DNA of 64,000 bases from Desulfovibrio legallii (lineage in GTDB: Bacteria; Desulfobacterota; Desulfovibrionia; Desulfovibrionales; Desulfovibrionaceae). A program made the position numbers and the translations under genes. Each line of letters starts with the position of its first letter. Positions within the stretch are counted from its first letter, which is position 1. The stretch covers positions 62,001 through 126,000 of the forward strand of contig NZ_FNBX01000004.1 in assembly GCF_900102485.1 (NCBI RefSeq), written 5' to 3'. Below, in pieces: positions 47,449 through 56,168 of the stretch. The notes beneath the pieces were generated by a model. That model was not told the origin of the DNA and ran no database searches. It was given only the letters and a program-made list of their open reading frames with translations.

Positions 47449-49225
47449 AGAAAAGCCCTGTCACCCGGCCCGTTTCCACGTCCACGTCAATATTGCGGAA
47501 GCCAGGTCGGGAACCCGTGCCCGGCATAAGGCTGATATCCCCGGCCACGGGCACCACCAGCCCCGCGCCGCCGAACAGGAGCGCATCGCGCACATGCAGC
47601 CGCCAGGAAGCCGGCACGCCACGCCGGGCGGGATCGTCAGAAAGCGAATACTGGGTTTTGACCATGCAGACGCCCAGCTCCGCCGCGTCGGGCCGGTCCT
47701 GGAAGGCGGCCAGGCGCTGCGCGGCCAGGGGTTCAAAATCCACGCCGTCGGCTCCGTAAACCTCGCGGGCGATGCGCACAATACGCTCCCGCAGGGGCAG
47801 GCTCCAGTCGTAGAGCGGGCGGAAGGCGCGGCGTTCCGTGCGGCAGGCGTCCAGCACGGCGTCGGCCAGCTCCAGCGCGCCTTCGCCGCCCCGGGCCCAG
47901 TGGTCGGAAACGGCCACCCGCGCCCCGGCCTTCTCGCAAATCTGCCGCACCGTGTCCAGTTCCGCCTTGGTATCGGTATGGAACCGGTTCAGGCAGACCA
48001 CGGCGGGCACGCCGGAGCGGCGCACAATGCCCAGGTGGTGCAGCAGGTTGACGCAACCGGCCTCCACCAGGGGCAGATCCTCCCGCGTATAGGCCTCGGG
48101 CAGGGGCTGGCCGGGCTGCAGCCGGGGCGCGCCGCCGTGGTACTTGAGCGCCCGCACCGTGGCCACCAACACTGCCGCGTCCGGGGTCAGGCCGCTGTAG
48201 CGGCACTTGAGGTTCCAGAATTTCTCGTAGCCCATATCCGCGGCAAAGCCCGATTCCGTCACATGCGCCTCGCTGAGCTTGAGCCCCACCCGGTCGGCGA
48301 TGACGGAGCTTTGCCCCAGGGCTATATTGCCAAAGGGCCCCGTATGCACCAGCACGGGCTGGCCTTCCATGGTCTGGATCAGGTTGGGCTTCACGGCCTC
48401 CACCAACCAGGCGGTCATGGCCCCGTCCACCTGAAGATCGGCGGTGGTCACCGGGTTGCCGTCGCGGTCCAGGGCCAGCGCCATGCGGCCCATGCGCTCA
48501 CGCAGATCCCGCAGATCCCGCGCCACAGAAAGAATGGACATGACCTCCGAAGCCACGGTGATGTCGAAATGCGAGCGCATCATAAACCCGTCGTTACGGC
48601 GGCCGTCGCCCTCCATGCCGATGATGACGTGCCGCAGGGCCTGAGCGCAGAAATCCACCACCCAGCCCGTGTTCACCCTGGTGGGATCGATGTGCAGCCG
48701 CCGCATGCCGGAGAGGCGCTCCAGGGTGGCGTCGTCATAGTTGCGCTCATGCTGCATGCGGGCGGTAAGGGCGGTCATGGCCAGATTGTGGGCCGCGCCC
48801 ACGGCGTGGATATCCCCCGTGAAGTTGAGGGAATAGGGGGCCAGGGGAATGCACTGCGAAAGCCCACCGCCAGCGGCGGACCCTTTCATGCCCATGGTGG
48901 GGCCGCCCGATGGCTGCCGGATGGCCGCGGAAGCCCGCAGGCCGCGTCGGGCCAGGCCCTGCACCAGGCCTATGGTGGTGGTGGACTTGCCCTCCCCCAG
49001 CGGCGTGGGGGTGATGGCCGTTACATCTATATAAAGGCCGTCGGGCCTGTCCGCCAGACGCCGCAGCACGGCCTGCTGCTCGATTTTGCCCATATAATGC
49101 CCATAGGGCAGAATTTCTGAGGATTCCAGGCCCATTTCCGCCGCCAGGGCGAGGATAGGCTTCATGCGGGTTTCGGCTTCCTGGGCCAATTGCCAATCAG
49201 GGTGCCGGGTGGGGTCCAGGGTCAT
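47447..49225 (-). CDS. fhs: Formate-tetrahydrofolate ligase Fhs
   Basis: Fhs makes 10-formyl-tetrahydrofolate from formate, THF and ATP, feeding one-carbon metabolism. The 592-residue protein shows the P-loop-type signature TPTPLGEGKSTTT (72-84), PSGGPTMGMKGSAAGGG, and GDIHAVGAAHNL, with VASEVMSILSVA further on. The length is slightly above the usual 550-580. I start at ATG 49225, behind a GGAG ribosome binding site. In sulfate reducers Fhs may serve biosynthesis or a partial Wood-Ljungdahl route; no other pathway genes are nearby. Confidence 0.96.
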   Translation of the reverse strand: MTLDPTRHPDWQLAQEAETRMKPILALAAEMGLESSEILPYGHYMGKIEQQAVLRRLADRPDGLYIDVTAITPTPLGEGKSTTTIGLVQGLARRGLRASAAIRQPSGGPTMGMKGSAAGGGLSQCIPLAPYSLNFTGDIHAVGAAHNLAMTALTARMQHERNYDDATLERLSGMRRLHIDPTRVNTGWVVDFCAQALRHVIIGMEGDGRRNDGFMMRSHFDITVASEVMSILSVARDLRDLRERMGRMALALDRDGNPVTTADLQVDGAMTAWLVEAVKPNLIQTMEGQPVLVHTGPFGNIALGQSSVIADRVGLKLSEAHVTESGFAADMGYEKFWNLKCRYSGLTPDAAVLVATVRALKYHGGAPRLQPGQPLPEAYTREDLPLVEAGCVNLLHHLGIVRRSGVPAVVCLNRFHTDTKAELDTVRQICEKAGARVAVSDHWARGGEGALELADAVLDACRTERRAFRPLYDWSLPLRERIVRIAREVYGADGVDFEPLAAQRLAAFQDRPDAAELGVCMVKTQYSLSDDPARRGVPASWRLHVRDALLFGGAGLVVPVAGDISLMPGTGSRPGFRNIDVDVETGRVTGLF

Positions 49226-49451
49226 GGCGTCTCCAATAAGGTATGGAAGCGGTACGGTCACGCGGAGGCGAGGGGGGGCGCCGCTCCGTGAGATGGCCGG
49301 ATGGTACGGGCAGCGGGCGGGCGCGTCAAGAAAAGGCGACGGCCTTGCGCCGCCGCCGCGGGAACGCTAAACTCCAGAAGCCTGCGCCGCAATTGTTTCC
49401 CGCGTGGGGCTGCAGGACGCTCCGGCGGCCGCCGCCTGCAATGGAGGAGCC

Positions 49452-49814
49452 ATGCGTTTCACCGCCCATAAAGGCAGAATCCGCCTGAGTCTGCGCGTCT
49501 GCCGACAGGGCCGCGACCTGCAGGTTCTGCTCGACGGCGGCGCAGCCCACCTGGGGGCCGTGGCCCTGGCTGCCGCGCCCGCACCTGGGACCGAAGCCCA
49601 GGGGGATCTGCTGGTCCTGCCCGGCCACCGGGAGGACGCGCTGGCCCTGCGCATGGCAAAGCGCCTGGCTGCCGCCCTGGGCTGCGCCGTGTGTGTGAGC
49701 GCGGGCATCCACTATCCGGACATTACGCGGGAGGAAATTGCCGTGGCCGAAGCCCTGACCGACGTTCTGACCAGCCGCTGCCTCGCGGCGTTGCGCAAGG
49801 AGACCGCATGCTGA
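49452..49814 (+). CDS. LpdD-like protein (prenylated-flavin decarboxylase accessory family)
   Basis: The 120-residue protein resembles LpdD, the small accessory subunit of gallate/aromatic-acid decarboxylases of the UbiD family. Family-typical segments are AHLGAVALAAAP, LLVLPGHREDALALRMAKRL and VCVSAGIHYPDITREEI. LpdD is thought to help prenylated-flavin maturation. No UbiD-type decarboxylase or UbiX flavin prenyltransferase is nearby, so its partner is elsewhere or its role differs. It starts after GGAGGAG and overlaps the next small gene by seven bases. Confidence 0.75.
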   Translation: MRFTAHKGRIRLSLRVCRQGRDLQVLLDGGAAHLGAVALAAAPAPGTEAQGDLLVLPGHREDALALRMAKRLAAALGCAVCVSAGIHYPDITREEIAVAEALTDVLTSRCLAALRKETAC

Positions 49815-50011
49815 CCGTCAACGACCTGGAAACCCTGGAAGAATACATCAGTTCCGGCCAACTGGAGGCGGATTTTGTGGACGGCTGCGAACACGACCGC
49901 CACTACCTGCTGGAGCTGCTGGAAAAGCTCATGGACGTGGCGGATCTGGCCGACGCCGCAGCCACCCGGCTCATATTCCGGGGTCTGCCGCTGCCGCCGC
50001 CCGCGGCGTAG
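49808..50011 (+). CDS. Tiny acidic hypothetical protein coupled to the LpdD-like gene
   Basis: A 67-residue acidic protein begins MLTVNDLETLEEYISSGQLE and is mostly helical. Its ATG overlaps the preceding stop (ATGCTGA), so it is translated with the LpdD-like protein. Its end overlaps the tail of the convergent symporter gene by 41 bases. The family is not recognised. It has one cysteine and a His/Asp-rich DGCEHDRHY stretch that could bind metal. Confidence 0.65.
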   Translation: MLTVNDLETLEEYISSGQLEADFVDGCEHDRHYLLELLEKLMDVADLADAAATRLIFRGLPLPPPAA

Positions 50012-51323
50012 CCTCCTTCACCCGTCGCGCCGCCGTCAAGCTGCCCAGCAAGGAGACGGCAAGCCCCGTAAAACTCCAGGCGCTGTTGTCCGTAAGCGTG
50101 GCCGCAAGGCCCAGCAGCCCGCCGGCCAGCATGGCCGCAGCCACGCCCCAGGGACGGAAGCAGGCCTTGCGATACAACAGCATGCCCACAAAGACGGGCG
50201 GCACCACGCCGCAAACATAAATATCGTTGGCCATAAGCAGCAGGGCCAGAATGCCTTTGCCGTAAAGGGCCAGCACCATGGCCGCCAGGGCCGCGCCCAG
50301 CATGCACAGGCGGCAGGCGGCCACGCCGGGCCGCCGCAGGATGTCGTTGCTGCACACCGAAGCCGCTGTGATGATGCAGGAATCTCCGGCCGAAATGACG
50401 GCGCTGAAAATGCCCAGCAGAATGGGCGTGGAGGCCCAGGCGGGCAGATGGGTCAAAAGAGCGGCGCTGAGCACCTGCTCCGGCGGCGTGCCCGCGGGCA
50501 CCAGGGCGCGGCAGGCGATGCCCAGGGCCACAATAATCATGGCCGTGGCCGTGAGCCCCGCCACGGCCCAGAGGCCGCCCCTGCGGGCGGCGGCGGCGTC
50601 CTTGGCCGTAAGCAGACGGCCGAACAACATGGGGCAGACCACATAGCTGCCGCCCAGGATGCAGAGATAGTAGCGCAGCCTGGAGGCGGGAAAATCCGCA
50701 TTGACGGCCTCCAGCGGCACGACCGCCAGGGCCTGCCCGCCGCCAGCCTTGACGGCCAGCGCCAGAGCCAGCAACAGGGCCGCCAGAAGCACGGAAAACT
50801 GCCACACGTCGGTCTTCATCACCGCCGCCTGTCCCCCCACCAGCGTATAGGCCAGAAGCGCCGCCGCGCCCAGCAGCACGGCCGGGCCCTTTTCCAGACC
50901 GGTCAAGGGCATGATAATGGCGGCCATGGCGCTGAACTGCGCGGCCAGAATGGCCAGCCAGGCCGTGACAATAATAATGGAGGCCAGCGGACGGCTGGGT
51001 TCGCCCAGAAATGCGGCAAGCATTTCCGGCATGGTCACGGCCCCGCTCTCGCGCACCTTTCTGGCCAGGAACAGGCTCAGCACGGTCAGGCCCGCAGCCC
51101 CGGATCCCAGCCACCAGAAGGCCGGCGTGCCCACCTGCCAGGCCAGACCGGCCATGCCCATGGTGGCGGAACCGCCCACGCAGGAGGACACGATGGACAA
51201 AGCCACCGCAAAGGCCGTGCTGCGGCGGCCGTTGAGAAAATAAGCGGCCGGGTCCATGCCCTTGCGGGCGGACCACAGGGCTACGCCGAACAACACGGCA
51301 AAATAAACGAGCAAAAACATCAT
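49971..51323 (-). CDS. Sodium:solute symporter (SSS family)
   Basis: The 450-residue protein has about twelve to thirteen membrane helices and SSS family features: KGMDPAAYFLNGRR after the first helix, SSCVGGSATMGMAGLAWQVG, and SAVISAGDSCIITAASV in the region that binds sodium in relatives. The substrate could be a monocarboxylate, amino acid or sugar. I start at the first of two adjacent ATG codons; a GGAG lies 11 bases away. The stop is 41 bases inside the small convergent gene. The gene lies 67 bases downstream of the bioDA fusion on the same strand. Confidence 0.88.
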   Translation of the reverse strand: MMFLLVYFAVLFGVALWSARKGMDPAAYFLNGRRSTAFAVALSIVSSCVGGSATMGMAGLAWQVGTPAFWWLGSGAAGLTVLSLFLARKVRESGAVTMPEMLAAFLGEPSRPLASIIIVTAWLAILAAQFSAMAAIIMPLTGLEKGPAVLLGAAALLAYTLVGGQAAVMKTDVWQFSVLLAALLLALALAVKAGGGQALAVVPLEAVNADFPASRLRYYLCILGGSYVVCPMLFGRLLTAKDAAAARRGGLWAVAGLTATAMIIVALGIACRALVPAGTPPEQVLSAALLTHLPAWASTPILLGIFSAVISAGDSCIITAASVCSNDILRRPGVAACRLCMLGAALAAMVLALYGKGILALLLMANDIYVCGVVPPVFVGMLLYRKACFRPWGVAAAMLAGGLLGLAATLTDNSAWSFTGLAVSLLGSLTAARRVKEATPRAAAAADPGI

Positions 51324-51390
51324 GGGCGGCGCGTCTCCGATCCGTTTTCTGCAAGAATGGGCTTGCGGGGGCAGCAGCGCAACGTGCAGG

Positions 51391-53535
51391 TTACAGGCGG
51401 TGCGCCCCTGCGCGCAGCGCTCCCCGCACGGCAGCGCACAACCGGGCCGCATCCTCCGGCGGCGTCGCAAAAGGCGGCATGAGGTAGATGAGCCGGTTGA
51501 AGGGCCGCAGCCACACCCCAGCATCCACAAAATAGCGCTGCAGCCGGGCCGTGTTGACGGCCTGCCGCGTTTCCAGCACACCGATGGCCCCCAGCACGCG
51601 CACGTCCGCCACGTCCGGGTGCGCGGCGCAGGGGGCAAGCCCCTCGTGCAGGGCCGCTTCCAGCCCCGCCACCTGTCCAGGCCAGGCGTTTTCAGCCAGC
51701 AGATCCAGGCTGGCCCCGGCCACAGCGCAGGCCAAGGCATTGGCCATGAAGGTGGGGCCATGCATCAGCGCCCCGCCGTTGCGGCAGATGTCCGCAGCCA
51801 CCTGGTCCGTGCAGGCCGTGGCGGCCAGGGTCAGCACGCCGCCCGTCAGCGCCTTGCCGCAGCAGAGAATGTCGGGCGTTATGCCCGCCCACTCCGCCGC
51901 GAACATTCTGCCTGTACGGCCGAAGCCCGTGGCGATTTCGTCCAGAATAAGCAGCGCCCCCGCCTTGCGGCACAGCTCCGCCAGGCCGCGCAGATAGTCC
52001 GGATGGTAAAACCACATGCCCCCGGCCCCCTGGACGATGGGCTCCAGGATGACGGCAGCCGTTTCCGCCCCGTGGGCCTCCAGCAGACGGCGGGCGTCGT
52101 CCAGGCTGGAGGGATCAAAAGGCTGGTCAAAACGGCAGGCGGGCCGTTCCATAAAAATCTGCTCCGGCAGCACGGCCCTGAACAGGCTGTGCATGCCCGT
52201 CACGGGATCGCAAACGGACATGGCCCCAAAGGTATCGCCGTGGTAGCCCCCGCGCGGGGTGAGAAAGCGCGTGCGCTGCGCCTCCCCCCTGCCCTGCTGG
52301 CACTGGAGGGCCATTTTGAGGGCCACCTCCACGGCCACAGAACCGGAATCGGCAAAAAAGATTTTGCCGAGCCCGGCGGGCATAAGGGCGAGCAGGCGCT
52401 CCGCCAGGGCCACCGCCGGTTCGTGGGTCAGGCCGCCGAACATGATGTGCGGCATGCGCGCGCTCTGTTCCCGCAGGGCCGCCAGCAGCCGCGGATGGTT
52501 ATAGCCGTGGATGGCCGCCCACCAGGAGGACATGCCGTCCACCAGCTCCCGCCCGTCGGCGAGCAGGATGCGGTTGCCCCGCGTGGCCCGCACGGCGTCC
52601 AGAACCGGCGGCGGCCAGGCGGCGGCGTAAGGGTGCCAGACGGCCGCGTGGTCGCGCCGGATCAGCGCGGCGGCAAGCTCCGGCCCTCCGGCCTCAGGCG
52701 CGGCTGCAGTGGTCGGGCCAGAGGGCGCGGCCAGCGCCGCGCAAGGCTGGACCAACGGCTTCAGGCGGTCTGCCAGCAGATCCCAGGCGGCCGCATCCAG
52801 GTGCGGCAGCCGCGGCAGCTCCACTACCGGCGCATCGGATCCGGCAGCCAGCAGACGCTTGCGCAACAGGCGGGCCGTATCCGCCAGCATGGCAGGCACG
52901 TCCACGCCGGGGCAGCCGGCGTCCGGCCGGGCGGCGGGAATCAGCACAAGCCCGGCCAGCGGCAGACGCCGCGCCGCCAGGGCTTCCAGAGAAAGAAGAA
53001 TATGGTTGATGCCGCCCAGGCAGTTGCCGCCCGCCAGCAGCACCGGCAGGCCCAGCTGCGCCATAAGGTCCAGCTGGTCTTCGCTGTCGTTGAGGGGCAC
53101 GCGCAGCCCGCCCGCCCCTTCCAGCAGGAGCAGATCCGCGCCGCAGGTTTGGGCGTGGGCCGCTATGTCCGCCGCAAGCCCGGCGCAGGCAAGCTGCGTC
53201 CCGGCGCGGGCGGCGGCCAGGTGGGGGGAGGCAGGCAAGGGGAAGCAGCGCAGGCAGGCCGCCGGGGGCACGGGCGAAGCGCCCTGGGGCAGGTCGGCCA
53301 CGGCCGCGGCATAAACCGTCATATCCGCCTGCGGGGCGCTGCGCAGGGCCTTGGGCGGCACGCCGGTCTGCACCGGCTTCACGGCCTGGGCAACCACGCC
53401 GGCCAGGCGCAGGGCCCGCAACAGGGCCGCTGTGGTCACGGTTTTGCCCACATCCGTGCCGGATCCGGCCACAAACAGCCCACGCAGGGCAGGCCGCCGG
53501 GGCGCGGACTCAGGAAGCCGCGGCGCAGACGCCAT
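51391..53535 (-). CDS. BioD-BioA fusion: dethiobiotin synthetase + DAPA aminotransferase
   Basis: One 714-residue protein holds two consecutive biotin enzymes. The N-terminal part (about 1-250) is BioD, with the P-loop GSGTDVGKTVTTA and EGAGGLRVPLND. The C-terminal part (about 285-714) is BioA, a PLP aminotransferase, with WHPYA, SSWWAAIHGYNHP, FADSGSVAVEVALKMA, DEIATGFGRTG and the PLP lysine in CCGKALTGG. The order is BioD then BioA, as in the plant BIO3-BIO1 fusion. It overlaps the 3' end of bioB by 26 bases on the same strand. Confidence 0.93.
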   Translation of the reverse strand: MASAPRLPESAPRRPALRGLFVAGSGTDVGKTVTTAALLRALRLAGVVAQAVKPVQTGVPPKALRSAPQADMTVYAAAVADLPQGASPVPPAACLRCFPLPASPHLAAARAGTQLACAGLAADIAAHAQTCGADLLLLEGAGGLRVPLNDSEDQLDLMAQLGLPVLLAGGNCLGGINHILLSLEALAARRLPLAGLVLIPAARPDAGCPGVDVPAMLADTARLLRKRLLAAGSDAPVVELPRLPHLDAAAWDLLADRLKPLVQPCAALAAPSGPTTAAAPEAGGPELAAALIRRDHAAVWHPYAAAWPPPVLDAVRATRGNRILLADGRELVDGMSSWWAAIHGYNHPRLLAALREQSARMPHIMFGGLTHEPAVALAERLLALMPAGLGKIFFADSGSVAVEVALKMALQCQQGRGEAQRTRFLTPRGGYHGDTFGAMSVCDPVTGMHSLFRAVLPEQIFMERPACRFDQPFDPSSLDDARRLLEAHGAETAAVILEPIVQGAGGMWFYHPDYLRGLAELCRKAGALLILDEIATGFGRTGRMFAAEWAGITPDILCCGKALTGGVLTLAATACTDQVAADICRNGGALMHGPTFMANALACAVAGASLDLLAENAWPGQVAGLEAALHEGLAPCAAHPDVADVRVLGAIGVLETRQAVNTARLQRYFVDAGVWLRPFNRLIYLMPPFATPPEDAARLCAAVRGALRAGAHRL

Positions 53536-54472
53536 CGCCGTCCACCTCCAGGCCCAGGTCGGCCAGCATTTGCAGATCGTTTTCCAGACCCTGGCCGTGG
53601 GTAGTCAGATAGTCGCCCGTCATGAGGGCGTTGGCCCCGGCGGCAAAGACCTCCGCCTGCCGCTCGCCCAGGACCAGCGGCCTTCCGCCGCAGATGCGCA
53701 GGGTGGCCGTGGGCAGGATGTGCCGGAATACGGCCACAATGCGCAGGGCTTCCTCCGCCGAAAGGGGCTTTTGCCCGGCCAGCGGCGTCTGCGGATGGGG
53801 ATGCAGAAAGTTCATGGGCACCTGACGCACCCCCAGCTCCTTAAGGCTGAAAGCAAAGGCCACCCGGTCCTCCCAGCTCTCGCCCAGGCCGAACAGGCCG
53901 CCCGTACAGGCCGTGAACCCGGCGCGCATGCCGCGCAGCACGGTTTCCCGCCGCTGCTCCCAGGTCTGGGTGGTGCAGACGCGCGAATAGTACGCCCTGG
54001 AGGTTTCCAGATTGTGGTGGTAACGGCCAAGCCCGGCGGCCGCCAGCTCCGTAAGCTGCGCCTCGGTGAGTCGTCCCAGGGAAGCGCAGACCCGCGGCCT
54101 AACCTCGGCGGGCAGCCCGGCGATGAGCGCGCGCAGACGGGCGAACTCCTCCCCGCTCAAGGCTGCGCCGCTGGTGACGACGCCGATATGGGCCACAGGC
54201 AGAGTGGCCAGGTGCAGGATGCGTCCCCGCAGTTCCTGGTCGGACAGCAAGGGAAAGACGTCAATGGGCGTGTGGTTGTGCCGGCTCTGGGAGCAGAAAC
54301 GGCAGTCCATGGCGCAGTTGCCGCTGCGGGCGTTGATGATGGCGCAAAGGACGATGCGACGACCGAAGGCCGCCTCGCGCAGGGCGGCGGCCCGCTCCAT
54401 AAGACGGGGAAGCGGCAGCGCCAGCAGGTCCAGAGCCTGGGCCGGCGTGCCCACAGAGAGCAAATCCTTCAT
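53510..54472 (-). CDS. bioB: Biotin synthase BioB
   Basis: BioB inserts sulfur into dethiobiotin. The 320-residue radical SAM protein has the CX3CX2C motif as CAMDCRFCSQ (C53, C57, C60). Family residues for the second cluster appear in GRYHHNLETSRAYY and in CTGGLFGLGESWEDR. I start at ATG 54472. There is no clear ribosome binding site there, and an in-frame ATG 25 codons upstream is possible. It precedes the bioD-bioA fusion, giving the last three steps of biotin synthesis in two genes. bioF and the pimeloyl genes are not in the window. Confidence 0.93.
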   Translation of the reverse strand: MKDLLSVGTPAQALDLLALPLPRLMERAAALREAAFGRRIVLCAIINARSGNCAMDCRFCSQSRHNHTPIDVFPLLSDQELRGRILHLATLPVAHIGVVTSGAALSGEEFARLRALIAGLPAEVRPRVCASLGRLTEAQLTELAAAGLGRYHHNLETSRAYYSRVCTTQTWEQRRETVLRGMRAGFTACTGGLFGLGESWEDRVAFAFSLKELGVRQVPMNFLHPHPQTPLAGQKPLSAEEALRIVAVFRHILPTATLRICGGRPLVLGERQAEVFAAGANALMTGDYLTTHGQGLENDLQMLADLGLEVDGDGVCAAAS

Positions 54473-54583
54473 GACGGCAGAAACCTGAATGGCGGGAAAA
54501 CCTGATGCGCCGCCGTCGCCGTCCGGCGCGGACGACCGGAACGGCAAACGGCGACGCGAAAAACAGCGGATCCGGACACGGGG

Positions 54584-54982
54584 CTACTGCACCTTACGGC
54601 GCTTTTCCCACAGCTTCATGTCCTTCATTTTTTTGCGGCGTTCGCGCTGCAGGGCCTTGCAGACCAAGGGGGCGTCCTTTTTGAAGCCCCACTTCTCGCG
54701 GTATTCGGCAGTGGACATGCCGTGGCTGGCAAGATGACGCTTGGTGAGGATTTTGAAGCTCTTGCCGCACTCCAGGCAGGTGACGGACTTTTCTTTCACC
54801 GATTTGCGGGCTTCCTGGGCCATTTCGGTGCTGTCCATTTCCAGCGGGGCTTCCCCTTCGGCCACGGCCCGGATGCCCTGCGCCACTTTCTGAATGAAGG
54901 TGGCGATCTCCTCTTCGCTCATTACCCGTACCCCGGCCTGTGCCCGGGTAATTTCCAAAGCCTCTTTCAAATAATCATCCAT
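54584..54982 (-). CDS. MucR/Ros-family zinc-finger transcription regulator
   Basis: The 132-residue protein is a Ros/MucR regulator with a C2H2-type zinc finger: CLECGKSFKILTKRHLASHG. The spacing here is CX2CX10HX3H, one residue longer than the CX2CX9HX3H described for Ros. After the finger comes TAEYREKWGFKKDAPLVCKA, the typical family extension. The start at ATG 54982 follows AGAGGTAGC. It lies 111 bases upstream of bioB on the same strand, so it may regulate biotin genes, though these proteins often act on many targets. Confidence 0.9.
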   Translation of the reverse strand: MDDYLKEALEITRAQAGVRVMSEEEIATFIQKVAQGIRAVAEGEAPLEMDSTEMAQEARKSVKEKSVTCLECGKSFKILTKRHLASHGMSTAEYREKWGFKKDAPLVCKALQRERRKKMKDMKLWEKRRKVQ

Positions 54983-55611
54983 AGCTACCTCTGGTTGTCG
55001 GCGCCACGATGCCGCGTGGGCATTGCAGTGGGCAACAGTGACAAATTTACACAGAACAATATACAGCACGTTATCCAATGGCCGCACCATACACAGGAGA
55101 CACTGCTCCGTCAATATTTTCGCGCTCCGCAGCCTGGAAATTGTATTCAATACCAATGTACGGAAGCGCGTCAGAAACTTTTTTTGTCGACATCATATTG
55201 CCATCAATTTCACAATAAAAAACTGCAACGAAAATATGGCTATTGGTAAGGCGTCGGGCAAAAAAAGATCGTGCTTTTGCCTTGGCACAACAGCGCTGGC
55301 CGACGCTTCTGTTGCAACAAGGCATAAACCAAGTTTTACGCTATGTAACTAGAGAAAACTTAACCCCTTGAGGTCTGTAGCGTTACAATAGATTGTTATT
55401 TTTTTCTCATGACGCCTGTGTGCAAGCCCCTGCACAGGCAAAAGGGAGAATTTTTTTTAGCACAAAAGCCCATACGGGCTTGACGTAGTATTTTTAATAT
55501 GAGAATAATTTTGTAGGAATTAATTCCATCGTATTTTTTACAATTTAATTGCTCTTTACACCTGCCTCATATATATTGAGGCACAGCCGCGTATGACGCA
55601 AGGGAGATGCC
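54983..55611. other. Long AT-rich divergent intergenic region
   Basis: These 629 bases between the MucR/Ros gene and a small gene are far richer in A and T than the chromosome average, especially 55330-55600. No coding region is convincing. At 55466-55481 AAGCCCATACGGGCTT can form a small hairpin. TTGACG (55480-55485), 18 bases, AATAAT (55504-55509) is a likely promoter for the downstream gene. A small RNA could hide here. Confidence 0.55.
55480..55509 (+). promoter_or_regulatory. Candidate promoter upstream of the 96-aa gene
   Basis: TTGACG and AATAAT are separated by 18 bases, about 100 bases before the start codon. The -35 box overlaps the end of a short hairpin. Confidence 0.45.
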
Positions 55612-55902
55612 ATGTCAGCGTTGTCCGACCGTGAGTTTCTGGCCGAGGAAATGTGCGCCCTGTACTCCCGTCTGACGGGCGAGGAGGCCGCGCCGGCCGA
55701 TCTGGAGCTGGCGCGCAGGCTTGCACAGGAAGAAGAGCCTCACGACCACTGGCTTGAGACCGGCAAACTGGATTACGAATCCCGTCTCTTCCTTTATATG
55801 GCGGCGGCCTACGCCATGCGCTGTATGAAGCGCGACACGTACCGCTGTGCGGTCTTTATGCGGAGCGCGGCCACGGCTCTGGCCAACGAGGCCCGAGCCT
55901 GA
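55612..55902 (+). CDS. Hypothetical protein (96 aa)
   Basis: A 96-residue soluble, mainly helical protein begins MSALSDREFLAEEMCALYSR. It has an AAGGGAGATG ribosome binding site, its own promoter and a terminator-like hairpin afterwards. It is acidic in the first half and has a C-terminal FLYMAAAYAMRCMKRDTYRC stretch with methionines and cysteines. No family is recognised. It is the nearest upstream neighbour of the cytochrome operon, but 266 bases and a hairpin separate them. Confidence 0.7.
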   Translation: MSALSDREFLAEEMCALYSRLTGEEAAPADLELARRLAQEEEPHDHWLETGKLDYESRLFLYMAAAYAMRCMKRDTYRCAVFMRSAATALANEARA

Positions 55903-55925
55903 CGCAACGCCACGGAACCAGGGGG

Positions 55926-55955
55926 AATCCCGCTGCAGGTGCGCGGGATTTCCTT
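55926..55955 (+). terminator. Hairpin terminator
   Basis: AATCCCGC pairs with GCGGGATT around a nine-base loop, followed by TCCTTT, 24 bases after the 96-aa gene. Confidence 0.6.
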
Positions 55956-56168
55956 TAAAAAGCGGAGCATTGGGGGCACAAGCCTCCCCCAAGCTGCAAG
56001 CCTGCCTTGGGCGGGCGTCGACGCACGGCGTCTGCGTCCGCCAAGCGGGCCAATGCTCCCGCATCCGCCTGAGCAACTGCAACGTTGGGTTGCTCTTTCA
56101 TCTTGTACCCGGCGCTGGTTTATACCGGGGAAAAACCACCAGGACCTGTCAGGAAGCAAGGAACTATC

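Noticed and set aside
55071..55325. A possible 84-codon gene in the AT-rich gap
   Set aside because: No ribosome binding site, no family resemblance and unusual composition; the gap is better left as non-coding.
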